Source: Astrothelium macrocarpum (Eukaryota > Ascomycota > Dothideomycetes > Trypetheliales > Trypetheliaceae). From it: a stretch of 64,000 bases of DNA. The position numbers were made by a program, and so were the translations under genes. Position 1 is the first letter of the stretch, and each line of letters opens with the position of its first letter. Below are positions 1-10,110 of the stretch, piece by piece. Where the stretch lies: NCBI GenBank assembly GCA_021030915.1, contig JAGEMR010000007.1:434001-498000 (forward strand). Reading direction: 5' to 3'. Under the pieces are notes generated by a model. The model did no database searches. It saw only the letters and a list, made by a program, of their open reading frames with translations, and was not told where the DNA came from.

Positions 1-1108
1 GTTGTGTGAGCGAGATGGCTTGTCTGAGGGCCTCCAGCACGCCGATCATCTCTGCCTCTACGCCAGTTAAACGGCCGTCAACGGACAAGCCGCTGGCCAT
101 CCAGGACCATGACCCCCCCGATTGGCGTTCCCTCCAGTACACGCCAATGCCGGCGAGGCCAAGGGAGCGTGCAGTGTCAAGATGGTGTGAAGCGTCAGTC
201 CAAAAGACATGACGGTTTGGCTGGAGGATTTCATGCTCATCTTGAGCCCGTTTAATTGCATCGAGCCTGTCTTCGATCAAGGTAGTGCCTGCGAAGAACC
301 AGGGCCGCTCGGGGCCGACAAAGGTGCTTCTGCGGAACACATCGAAAGAGGGTTGCGTCACGCAAACTGCTTCAAGCAACTTGGGGACGTCTGCCCACTT
401 CTGCCGCTTCCGCGGCCCAGCCTGGCCATATGCATCGTCTTTGTCGTTGCGCTTGCGTTTTTTGGTTTGCTATTGAAGTGTTAGATTCTACCATCGAGTG
501 CCCCCCTTGAGAGATTTTGAGCAATCATCTTACGCGAGGGGAAAATTGGAACTGTGCTGTGCTTTTTCGGTCACGAACATGTACTATGGGGCGCCTCGTA
601 TACCCGAGCGCACGCTTTCTCGATTCGCTCTCGTGCGGAAGCGAATCGATTACGATGGGATATGCTGCGGTTCCAGTCTCTTCGGCGGGCATCTGTTTTT
701 TTTATTAGATCCAGGTATATGGCGAACCCCAGTCATCTAAACCCAGATGTAGGCTTTACGAAGAAGAAAAGGTAAAGCCACTGGCGCTTTCATCCTTCAA
801 TGCTCTTCTAGCTTTTCATAGGGACCGAATAGCAGAAGATTCTGCTAAAAATGGTCCACACATTAGCTTACCTGGGCAAGGATCTGTTGCTGCTGAGCTG
901 GGTTTGCTTTCCACTGGCGTGGTTTAAATGGGCACGGAGGAATCGTCAACCGGCGTGCGGGTGCTATAGTTGGTACCGCAGATACTGGAGATGAGGCTGC
1001 TGGTGTTATGAACGGTACTGTAGCTGCTGGTGCTGGAGCTACTAGCTGGGCCAAGTATGTGTTTAGGGCCGTCACGGCGATGTAAAACTCATCATCGGAG
1101 ACATCCAT
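1..1108 (-). CDS. RNase H-fold protein, truncated by the left edge
   Basis: A three-exon model fits: 1108-872, 692-534 and 469-1 (continuing beyond the window), all in phase 0. The 64-nt intron at 533-470 has a GTAAGA donor and a TCTAAC branch-like site. The last exon reads through a basic stretch (KKRKRNDKDD) into an RNase H-like core: VFWTDASHH supplies the first Asp, then GLAGIGVYWRE, then GVEAEMIGVLEALRQA supplies the Glu. The remaining catalytic acids would lie outside the window. The exon beginning MPAEETG is well supported. Exon 1 (MDVSDDEF..) is less certain, because 692 could itself be the start. RNase H folds of this kind occur in fungal retroelements and in single-copy host genes. 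No reverse transcriptase is visible here, so a host gene or domesticated domain is as likely as an element. Confidence 0.6.
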
Positions 1109-1891
1109 TTTGATTCTCGAGCTTGCTGAGAGTTTTGAGAATAAGAGATTGTAGAAAATGTTTGGGAAAACGGATGCAGAAGATTATCTGGGAAAGAGAG
1201 ACTCTAGGAAACGATATGTGAAGCAGAGAGCGTCAAGAATATGGGCTGGCGAAGGTTGAATAGTCGTAAAAAGCCGGCAGAAGCCTGGAAAAGTGATGTA
1301 ACTGCTGATAAGCCGAATTCAGGCACCGAAAGTGTGCCATTAGACAAAAAAGGGTGGTGTGTAGTAGAACCAGTCTCACACTTTGTAAGGTGAGGTCAGC
1401 GGTGAAGTGAAATCAAAGAAGTTTGTGACACACAGAACCCAAATATCCAAAAACGTGCTGAATATCACTCACGCTGTCTTTTTATCGCTCCAAATTACGC
1501 ACACAAACAGACCCTAGATCTTTCCAGATTAGGTAGTATTATGGACTGATAACAAGCGTCCACAGCGGCTGACATCGACCAACTGGATACATTCCAGAAC
1601 GAAATACATCATATTGAGTGGCCTGCACTTCAACATAACCTTCGACCCATTAGACGCTGATCAGAGGGTATCCCAAAGCATTCAATCTCCATCAGCTGAG
1701 GACTTCGGCCTCACCCGAATCCACTTATCCAGCCATGCCATTCAAACTTCTCTTCATCAAAGTCATGCACAATCCAACCACCATTCCCAATTTCCCAGTA
1801 AATGCTCCGATGAAACAAGCCGAAATATGAGTGTCTTCGCCCCAATGCACCATCCATTCGCCTACCAGCCTCCTTCCCGGCCTCTTTCTTC
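1109..1891. other. Intergenic, no gene recognised
   Basis: This is the shared 3'/5' interval between the RNase H-like gene and the F-box gene. Short open frames here have no family features. The + strand open frame starting at 1614 is the low-complexity antisense of the F-box gene C-terminus. Confidence 0.5.
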
Positions 1892-3895
1892 TCACCGCCA
1901 CAAATCTGCCCTCGTAGCCCTCTTCTCCCACTTCTCTTTCACCCCCTCTCCTCCACCCAACCCCGGCACGCTCAACCTCCCCAGACTCCCGCCTCTGGGA
2001 CGATGGTGTCCTCCCGACGACGGACTCAACAAGCCGCCTCCCGTCCCTCCCGTGCCACCACTCCCGCTACTCGCCCAACTCCCCACACTCGCCCTCTTCG
2101 CTCCATTCCCCCATCCCGCACTCCCCCCACTGCTACTCCCAGGTCTCGCCCCGGCACCCTCGTCCACGGGAACAGCCACAAACCCTCCAAATCCGTTGCC
2201 CACTACGACCGATCTTCGCGCATCGCCTCCCCACTGCGGCCCGAGATGTGCGGTGAGCGAGGAAAGTGGTCGATCAGAACTGCGCGACGGGGGGCGCGCG
2301 CCGGGAACCGGAGGCGGCGAGAGGGCGGTGTATACCCAGTCGAGCTCATCGAGGGCTTTGGAGTAGACTTCGAGAGCGTGTGGGAAATTGAGGGTGGGTT
2401 TCTGGGGCGAAGTGACGGGAGAGGGAGAGAGGAAGGGATTGCTGTTACGGAAGGATGGAAGAGGTTTGTTGTTGTTATTCATGCCGGTGGAGTCTGCAGC
2501 GAATGGTAGGACTGGTGGCGCAAGAAGCAGCGAGTCGGCGAAGGTAGCATCACGGACGTAGAGTTTGCGGAGGGAGGGGAGGGCGTTCGCGTGGAGGGAT
2601 GAGGAGAGGTAGGCGTAATGAGATTCGGTGGGGTCCTTGAGAAGCGGTTGCGGAGAAGTATCGGAGGTAATTTCGAGGTAGAGCGTTTCGAGGGTTCGGG
2701 ATTGAAGGGGTGGAAGAGGTTCAAGAGGGAGGGACCGAATGACGTTAGATCTGTATGCAAATGTCGTAAGGCGGGGAGCGGAAGAGAGAATGGCGTGGAG
2801 ATGGACCGTGGAGATTGAAGGCATATGAACAAGACTTAGATTTGTGAGAGTCTCGCGAATGAATGGATCGTTGGGATTCGATGTGTATTCGATAAGGCCT
2901 GTATGAGTGATACGTGGGATAGAAGTCAAAGAAAGATTCTGGAGTGCGGGAAATTGTGGAAGTCCTGGAGCGGGATGAAAAATGCTGTCGTCGAGAGAAT
3001 CAATCTCGGTCATCTTTAGCTCACGGAGAGCTGTGAGGGAAGCAAGAACAATGCGTAGTGCGCTAGGCTCAATGGCCAAATGGGCGAGTTCCAGGACCTC
3101 CATATTCGACCAAAGACCGTGGGCAAGAAGCTCGAGAACTTGCTCGGAGCCAGCTTCGTATTTCATTTTCCGTATTTCGGGACATGATGCCTGTATCTCC
3201 TGCCTCAATGCTAGACAGACTGGATCGTTTGTGAAGAAGGCTTCGGGGAGGTCGACATAGAGTAGGCCTGGTAGGACGGAGACTGCGCGGGCTAGCTCTG
3301 CCTTGCATGACTCTCGTGTCATATATGGGAGCTTAAGCAAGCGCACTGCCTGTGCCAATTGTCCATTTTCGCGAACGGTTTTTGTGAAGAGTTGCAAGCG
3401 GACAGTTGGAGGATCGGCAGAGTTGCTTTGTTTCCTAGACCGCTGCTTGCGCTTCTCACTCAGTACTTCTTCTAGCTCGCAGTAGTGCACAGCGTCAATG
3501 CGGACGCTCTCGTACCTGAGAATAGTTAGCTCCGGGCTGTCATATTGTAAAGAATGTGTCAATGTGTCAACGTACAACAATCGCTGCGCAACGGCATACC
3601 ATTCTCGACATGTTTGCGCGCAATTGGACAGATCCCGCAGATCGCAAAGAGGACAGCCATCGCCCACCATAGACCTCTCGCTCACGTCATACGTCTGATC
3701 TTGGACATGTGGACACACATAAGAAAACAGGGTCTCAAGTACTTTCTGGGGTAATTGGGGCGGGGGTCGTGAGGAAGAGTATCCAATGGACGCATTGGAA
3801 TGGGGAGGCGAGGGAGGGTAATTGGGAGTAGTGGGCCGGTTCAGCTTGGATCTGGACCGAAAGTGCTTTAGAAAGCCCATGGCGCAATATAGCAA
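1892..3895 (-). CDS. F-box/leucine-rich-repeat-like protein
   Basis: A single uninterrupted frame of 667 codons. A second Met five residues in (MGFLKHFRSRSKL, start 3880) is an equally good start. An F-box-like segment lies at about residues 48-112: PQLPQKVLETLFSYVCPH, a variable loop with two cysteines, then LSNCAQTCREWYAVAQRLLYVD. The middle (about 190-470) has irregular Leu-rich repeats (LEVLELAHLAIEPSALR, LQNLSLTSIPRITHTGL). The C-terminal ~150 residues are Pro/Ser then Gly-rich and probably disordered. Such proteins are substrate adaptors of SCF ubiquitin ligases, with the F-box binding Skp1; the substrate cannot be inferred. On the + strand the 3' half of the gene switches from C-rich (about 1850-2240) to G-rich (about 2280-2620). 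Confidence 0.85.
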   Translation of the reverse strand: MLYCAMGFLKHFRSRSKLNRPTTPNYPPSPPHSNASIGYSSSRPPPQLPQKVLETLFSYVCPHVQDQTYDVSERSMVGDGCPLCDLRDLSNCAQTCREWYAVAQRLLYVDTLTHSLQYDSPELTILRYESVRIDAVHYCELEEVLSEKRKQRSRKQSNSADPPTVRLQLFTKTVRENGQLAQAVRLLKLPYMTRESCKAELARAVSVLPGLLYVDLPEAFFTNDPVCLALRQEIQASCPEIRKMKYEAGSEQVLELLAHGLWSNMEVLELAHLAIEPSALRIVLASLTALRELKMTEIDSLDDSIFHPAPGLPQFPALQNLSLTSIPRITHTGLIEYTSNPNDPFIRETLTNLSLVHMPSISTVHLHAILSSAPRLTTFAYRSNVIRSLPLEPLPPLQSRTLETLYLEITSDTSPQPLLKDPTESHYAYLSSSLHANALPSLRKLYVRDATFADSLLLAPPVLPFAADSTGMNNNNKPLPSFRNSNPFLSPSPVTSPQKPTLNFPHALEVYSKALDELDWVYTALSPPPVPGARPPSRSSDRPLSSLTAHLGPQWGGDARRSVVVGNGFGGFVAVPVDEGAGARPGSSSGGSAGWGNGAKRASVGSWASSGSGGTGGTGGGLLSPSSGGHHRPRGGSLGRLSVPGLGGGEGVKEKWEKRATRADLWR

Positions 3896-5521
3896 AATGT
3901 AATGAAGGCGTTCATAAACAGATGGAAGGTGTGGAGAGGCAAAACCCCTGGAGGGAACGTTTAGCCGCGGGGGTAAGGCTGGATGGGGCCGATGGGGAGT
4001 GATGGAAGAGCGGAAGAGGTGGAAAACAAAGCTACATCACGCAGCTCCAGCAGGCCACAGCCAATGGCGAGCGAACACGGGTGACGGCATCACATTTCGC
4101 GCCTTATGCGTGGAAAAAAGGAGTCATCGCTGCAGCGCTGCATCGCTGCATCTCAGTCAATGGGCTGCGGGACGATGCACTATCGGCGCGCGGGTGACTG
4201 CATGCTGAGCTCAGCCGCGAACCATACACAGGGCAGAGCAGGTGCAGAGCAGGTGCAGAGCAGATGCAGAGCAGATGCAGAGCAGATGCAGGATGGAGAG
4301 CGCCGTTTCAACAGAAACATTGGTCTCGTTGGTGAGGCAGGCAGCGCTGTTTCAAGCTCTGCCCGACTCGGCCAGGCACAGGCGAGCGATAACGTCGCTC
4401 GTCGTCCCCTGCGTGGCCGCGGTACCTACCCCTCTCTCTGCTGGCCGGCGCTGCACGCTCACCGCAACGGCACGGCCGTGGGGGGCACGTCTAAAAACAA
4501 GCTTATCTGCTGGCCGGACGGCGACTGGCGGACCGGGTGGTCAGCTCGTCGCTGCGCGCCCAGCTCACGCTGCAACGGCGGTGGAGCAGATGCTTCGATT
4601 CGCCTTCTGGCGGCTGCAGCATCCTGGCACGACTTGGCGCCGTCGGGCTGAGAGGGCCGCAGCCGCGAGGCGAGCTGGACGGAGGGAAGCGATGGGAGGA
4701 GATGAAGTCATTCGGCAGTGCTGCTGGCTGCTGCTGCTGGTGACACGGCGGCCAGGAGAGGGCGGATTTGGCACGTTGCCCTCGCGTGCTGCCCTGTATT
4801 CTCGGCGCCGTCGCACCACCCCAACCCAACGTTGGACAGCACCGTCATCACCGCGCCCGGTTCCTGGCAGCCGGCCAGCAGAGCAGCGACAGCAAGCGCT
4901 GCCTGCCCTGCCCTGCAACACCTGCTGACTCTCTCGCCGTGCCCGTTCTGCTCCATCAGCCGCCCGTTGCTGCGTGTGCTGCTCCGCCCTACTCTCCCAC
5001 TCCCACTCTCCCACCCTGCCACCCTACTCCCACCCTCTCCCCACTCCGTCTGGCCCCCCCCCGAAACTCTCCTCTCGCTCTCCTCTCCCCTCTCCTCTCT
5101 CCTCGCTCCTCGCTCCTCTCCCCCTCTCCCTCTCAGCCCACCCGCCTGCCGCGCCCTCTCCTGTCGTTTCCCGTCTGTTGTGCCAGAGAAGAGAGAAGAA
5201 AAAAAAAAATTAAATAACCAGGGCGTCCGGAGCCGGAGTCGGTGTTGTCACAGAGGCCCTTCATTTAAAATTCTTGTTCCGAACCAGCATCAAGGATCTT
5301 GCTTCGGAAAGCATATAATTTGCTCCACACCGACGCTCCTGCTTCCTTCTGCGGGTCTGCTGCAAACCTCCAGAACCTCTGCCACGCGTGCTGCAAACGC
5401 CAATCTGCTGCTCTCCTGACTCGTCCCCTTTGCCTCGACTCCTGAGCCCGGCCTGCACACCGACTCCTCCTCTCCCCTCTGTGGCAGTTTCACATCTCTG
5501 TAGCTCTCCAGCACCAGAGCC
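3896..5521. other. Long divergent intergenic region, pyrimidine-rich leader
   Basis: The 1.6 kb separates two divergent genes. It is GC-rich with GAGC/GCAG repeats in the first half. At 4970-5170 lies a strong CT-rich tract with many CTCTCC and CCCACTC motifs, ending in an A-run at about 5201-5210. CT-rich tracts of this kind are common just upstream of start sites in filamentous fungi, so it probably belongs to the promoter/5' UTR of the gene at 5522. Several long open frames cross it on both strands but are low-complexity and contradict each other; none is called. Confidence 0.5.
4233..4287 (+). repeat. 11-bp tandem repeat, five copies
   Basis: Five contiguous copies of GCAGAGCAGRT: the first two end in GGT, the last three in GAT. 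A partial sixth (GCAGGAT) follows. Non-coding, between divergent genes. Confidence 0.9.
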
Positions 5522-7823
5522 ATGGCTGTCCAGCAGTCCCAGAGCAACAATCTCGACCGATATGTTGTGATTCATGTAGCTACTACCTGCGATGAACATG
5601 GCGTGTACGTCACCAAAGACTCTGCCGAGGTCATTGAGCTGGGCTGGATCTTGCTTGATGCAAAGACCTGTGATGAGGTAGAGTGCCGCACCTGTTAGCT
5701 TCGTGAGAGGTTCCCGTCCGTTTGACTGACCGGCTCCCTGCAGCTACACCGAGAGAGCGTCCTCGTCAAGCCCGTGAACACGCCCATTACACCGCTGTGC
5801 AGTAAGACGCCTAATCGAACGCTCGACATACATACAGCCAAGCTGACCCACCTCTAGCAAGCCTTACTACCCTGACTTGGGAACACGTTCGCAGTGCCGG
5901 CACCTTCCGCGATGCAGTCAACCGTTTCGACCAATTCGCTCAGGAGCACCTCCTTCCCAATAATTATGAATTCTCCTTTGTTACCTTAGATTCGTGGGAT
6001 CTCCGCGTCCAGCTTCCCCGGGAAGCTCGGGATAAGGCTGTCGTGCTGCCACCATATTTGCAACACTCGAGAACGTACGATCTACGTACAGAGTATCAGA
6101 GATGGCAGGCTCACCACCCAGAATCGCTCCCGTTTGGTTCGAGTGCATTGGCCAACATCTGTGCCGCCCTGGAAGTGGAGCCGGTGCAATCTTCCGCTCC
6201 GATTAAGCATAATCTACCGTTCCATCTGCAGGCCTTGGCACCAGCCTCACCAAGACGGGCGATGGAAGAGGCAGTCACATTAGCTCGCGTTCTCCGTGGA
6301 CTCATTCGCAAATCTCAGCCTCCTCAGGATCACCCCGATGTTCTGACTCGTCCTATGGATGCCAGAGCAGACGTACGCGCTTTCCTTTCGGAACGAAGCA
6401 AAGTCCTCCATATGAACGGTCTCCCCCACGATACCACTCAGTCGGAGCTTGAAAGTTGGTTTACCCAGTACGGTGGCAGACCAATCGCCTTCTGGACACT
6501 GCGAACTCCAGACCAACACAAACCTACGGGATCGGGCTTTGCCGTCTTTTCTTCACATGAAGAGGTGAGCAATGGGTTTTTGGTCTCTATCATCAGAAAC
6601 TTTGTCCGAATTCACATGTTGTTATTGTCATCGACCTTTTTTTGGGCGCTACGTCATCACGGCCTCTTGCTTCGCAATGTTTTATTTTTATTTTTATTTT
6701 TATTTTTATTTTTATCTTTTTTTCCTTTTGCACTTAACACACACACACCACTTTACATTACTTCCCTTTTCAACCTGTCTATCCCCTGCTCAAATAACTC
6801 ATTCATCTTGAAAGTCTTTCATGACCTGCAAATCGTTCCATCCCGAATTCAATGGCAACTAACAAACGTCGCCTACAGGCTGCAGAAAGTCTCTGCATGA
6901 ACGGCCGCGCCCTCAACGAGAAGGCTATCGAAGTCTCGCCGTCATCTAGCCGTGTTCTCGACCGTGCTGCCGAAATCCTTACACCTTTCCCACCCAGCAA
7001 AAATCGTCCGAGACCTGGAGACTGGACTTGCCCATCATGTGGCTTCTCCAACTTTCAACGCCGCACAGCTTGCTTTCGCTGCTCTTATCCAGCCATGCCC
7101 ACTGGCCCCGCAGGTGATCCCATGGGTTTTGGCTACGGCTACGGCCACCCTGGTATGATGGGACATCACCCAATGGGTCACGGTCCCAGCCATGGTCCAG
7201 GCATGATGGGAGGTGGTGGACGTGGAAATGGTGGCGTGGTTCCTTTCCGTGCGGGAGATTGGAAATGCGGCTCTGAGGGCTGTGCCTATCACAACTTTGC
7301 CAAAAACATTAGCTGCCTTCGTTGTGGTGCGAGCAGGGCCGGTGCGGCTGTGGTCGCCGACTCCGCCTATCCTTCCCCAATGGATGCGCCATCCAGCTTC
7401 GGAATGGGCCCTCCTCCCATGGCAGGTACTCCTGGACCTGGTCCTTTTGGTGGTGCTTCTGGATTCGGCTCGAGCGCTGGATTCCCTGGTCAACATTATG
7501 GTGGACCGCCTAGCACTTATGCTCTTCCTTCCGGTCTCGGCGCTGGAGCCAGTCCGTATCCACCTATGAATGCTCAGTACGGAGCTAATGGTGGCATGGG
7601 CTCTGGTGGCTTTGATAGTCGCGCTGCTGAAGCCGCCTTCTCATCCGCTGGACAAATGCCAACACAAGGCAGCGCTGGCTTCCCCAATGGCGGCCTCTAC
7701 AGTACTGACGCCGCCAGTGACCCATTTTCCTTTTTGTCCTCTGGCATTGGGGGACTGTCAATGGGCGATGATGGTCGCAGGAATGGGGCTAATGCTACGT
7801 CAAGCCGCTCGCCTGCTGCGTAG
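5522..7823 (+). CDS. Degenerate DEDDh exonuclease-RRM-RanBP2 zinc finger RNA-binding protein
   Basis: Exons 5522-5677, 5744-5801, 5858-6564 and 6879-7823 sum to 1866 nt (621 aa). Residues 1-240 resemble an ERI1-like DEDDh exonuclease fold: YVVIHVATTCDEHG, then GWILLD, LHRESVLVKP, FVTLDSWDLRVQLP and LPPYLQHSRTYDLR. The first motif, normally DxE, reads H-V-A, and the usual HxGxDD near the end of the fold reads SPRRAMEE. Only the Asp of SWDL seems kept, so nuclease activity is unlikely. An RRM follows (KVLHMNGLPHDTT.. to GFAVFSSHEE..GRALNEKAIEV), interrupted by intron 3. Two RanBP2-type zinc fingers (DWTCPSCGFSNFQRRTACFRC; DWKCGSEGCAYHNFAKNISC..C) lie within a Gly/Met/Pro-rich tail. The likely role is binding single-stranded or structured RNA. 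Intron 3 is 314 nt, far longer than its neighbours. Confidence 0.88.
6679..6725 (+). repeat. (TTTTTA)n microsatellite inside an intron
   Basis: A run of ATTTTT hexamers followed by a T tract, inside the 314-nt third intron of the RNA-binding protein gene. It probably accounts for part of the unusual intron length. Confidence 0.85.
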
Positions 7824-9405
7824 ACAGTTACGAACCCACAGTCGTGTTCCTGCAGCAAGAGCAGACCAAACCTTTTATTCACACCGCTGGCGACCGCAAT
7901 TGACCAAAACCTGGCGTTTTACTACCTTCTCAAATTGTCAACTACTTCAACGGAGTTTTCTTCCACACGCATACGACTTGTACGGACTTTAGCGGCAGGG
8001 TTGATCGGACATATGGGATAATAGACTCTACAATTAACGGACGGCTGGGTGGATATCAGAACGATCGCAAATTGCAAGGTGTTGGGGCGGAAGTTGCATG
8101 CACAACAAAAAAGAAAACTAGTTTCGGCTTGACTCTTGAATGATTGCTCCCAAAGCATTGAAGAGAGTAGCCTCGAATTTCGCTTTTCATATTTCCCTGA
8201 ATTCTCGTTTTTCAAAATTGTTCTGAATCGTCGTCGTCACGTTACTTTGCTTCTGCACACTCTTCTTCCGTTCTCTCCTAACCGTTTACACGGAGACACT
8301 ACAACAGATTGTTCCCTTCTCTTGTATCTCAAATGAACTCACACACATACACACACATTCACACACGCTACCTTTGTCGATGTTCGTTGCAGCTGAGCGT
8401 ATCTATGGGGGTGGATGGGTGGGCAAAAGGTCGTCAATCGCATGGCAAGCTGGCTGGACGGTTCGGTGGACAGGAACCTGGAGGGACGGCGCTGGAGGAG
8501 CTGGGAGGAAAACAAAAATTACACAGTTAACGCGGAACTATTACTTTCGATGGTCGGGAAGCTGGCTTGTGTCTTTCAGAATGGCTGCGCCGTGAGGCTA
8601 CCTCTTTGCTTCTTTTGCTTCCTTTTCCTTCTTCCCAAGGCCCAGGCCTATTATTGTTTCTTACTACTTTCCTTTTTTTCTTCTTCGAGCGCGCTAGTAA
8701 ATTTGTTTTCTTATTCCCCTGTTCGCTGGCTGGTAGGAAGTGTGCTGGTGGCTTGCACTGGCTTGGGCAGACTAATTCTATGCTGTTTGCACTGAAGATA
8801 TGCAAATCTAATCTCCTTGTGCACTCTGGCCCCAAATTCTTTTTTCCTTTCGACAGTTTTCATACCCTTTGTCACGATACGCGGTTGAAGCGGAGGATGA
8901 ATTGCGCGATTAGGCATTAGATTATGTTGCACACTTTCAAAATTAGCATTTGTAGAATTCTCACGGTCCAGTGGCTTTTTGAACATATTTCCAGTGACGT
9001 CACGGAATCTATGTATAATCCCGTCTTGACTGTGCGGCTTAGATGTTGGTCCTATTCGAGCAGCTTTTTATTTTAATTTGCTTTGTTTGTACCACAACTG
9101 ATACTCAAAGTGAGACTAAGATCTTCTCAACTGTGACATCGCGTGACGCTGGTTTCTTAGTCACGCATCTTCTTCATCACGTTTCGGATTGAAAGTTGTT
9201 TCTTTTTATTTTACAAGAGGAGATGCCGAGGACTTTCTATAAACACAGTGCAAATCTCTTCATCACGTTCTGTGACTCACCTTGATACTTAGAGTGGCTT
9301 GTTCGTCAAAACTTCCACACAAGAATTAGGTTGCAAACTCGAATCTTTTCCTTCATCAATCTATGAGTTCCTGAGCAAGCTCATCTTGTTCCCCCACAAT
9401 TCAAC
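7824..9405. other. Intergenic, no gene recognised
   Basis: 3' flank of the RNA-binding gene and promoter side of the F-box-like gene at 9406. It holds an AC-rich simple repeat at about 8340-8370 and T/C-rich tracts at 8220-8290 and 8600-8700. Short open frames show no recognisable features. Confidence 0.5.
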
Positions 9406-10110
9406 ATGTTCAACCTACTCGGTCTGCCACTCGAACTCGTGATCAAAATCTTGACTCATGCTCTTTTCGACGAGCAGAAACAAGCCGTCAATGGAATACC
9501 TGTGGGCGAAAATATGGCTATCAACAAGACTGTTCTCTACAAATTCAAATGGAATTGGGGGCGGGCCATTCCCGGCCGTACTTCATTTCTCGCCCTCATG
9601 CTTGTTTCCCATCATATTAGCAATATCGCTGCTCAAATCTTTTATTCCAAAACCGTCTTCTACGTCTTTGACGACGAATACTGCATCGATTCCCTGAGTG
9701 CCTTCTCGCCTCACGAACCAAAGGCCCGTTATCTCGTTATCGCAATTGGTTGGGACCAATGCTCTAAGCTGCGGGAGTTGCTGGAAAGAACTGCTGCTCT
9801 ACGACATCTGCATCTCCGGATCGGCCCTTTGGATTCGCCGGTTATGACTCAGCGTAAGGTGGAGGAAGAAGTATTGGAACTAATCAAAAGAATCAAGACA
9901 TCAGCATGCGTGGTTGTGGAGGTTAGTGATCCTGATTTCAGAAAGCCGGTACCAGCGATGGTATTGAGTGCAACACGTGGTACGACTCTATCCCATCTAC
10001 TACTTAACGAATTGATACACCAGCTAACTACCCTAGACCTTGATGGACAGTGGAATATTAAAGCAAGTACCTCTGAACCGTGTTGCAGGCCTTTTTTACT
10101 GGCGTCGTGA
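9406..10110 (+). CDS. Short F-box-like protein (paralogue 1)
   Basis: 234 aa, no intron. It opens with an F-box-like N-terminus, LGLPLELVIKILTHALF. Then come SFLALMLVSHHISNIAAQIFYSKTVF, the region where an F-box-containing protein turns into its C-terminal helices, and KARYLVIAIGW followed by IKRIKTSACVVVEV. The gene at 15814 shares this whole layout, and the two have an identical 12-nt leader motif exactly 35 nt before the ATG. The family is a small, lineage-type F-box-like group; ubiquitin-ligase function is inferred only from the N-terminus. The last ~20 residues after LDLDGQWNIK are unlike the paralogue. Confidence 0.65.
   Translation: MFNLLGLPLELVIKILTHALFDEQKQAVNGIPVGENMAINKTVLYKFKWNWGRAIPGRTSFLALMLVSHHISNIAAQIFYSKTVFYVFDDEYCIDSLSAFSPHEPKARYLVIAIGWDQCSKLRELLERTAALRHLHLRIGPLDSPVMTQRKVEEEVLELIKRIKTSACVVVEVSDPDFRKPVPAMVLSATRGTTLSHLLLNELIHQLTTLDLDGQWNIKASTSEPCCRPFLLAS

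Noticed and set aside
1614..2509. Plus-strand frames over the F-box gene 3' end
   Set aside because: Pro/Ser/Arg low-complexity shadows of the intact minus-strand gene.
4106..5419. Long overlapping frames on both strands in the CT-rich leader
   Set aside because: Low-complexity, mutually overlapping frames caused by GC-rich composition with few stops.
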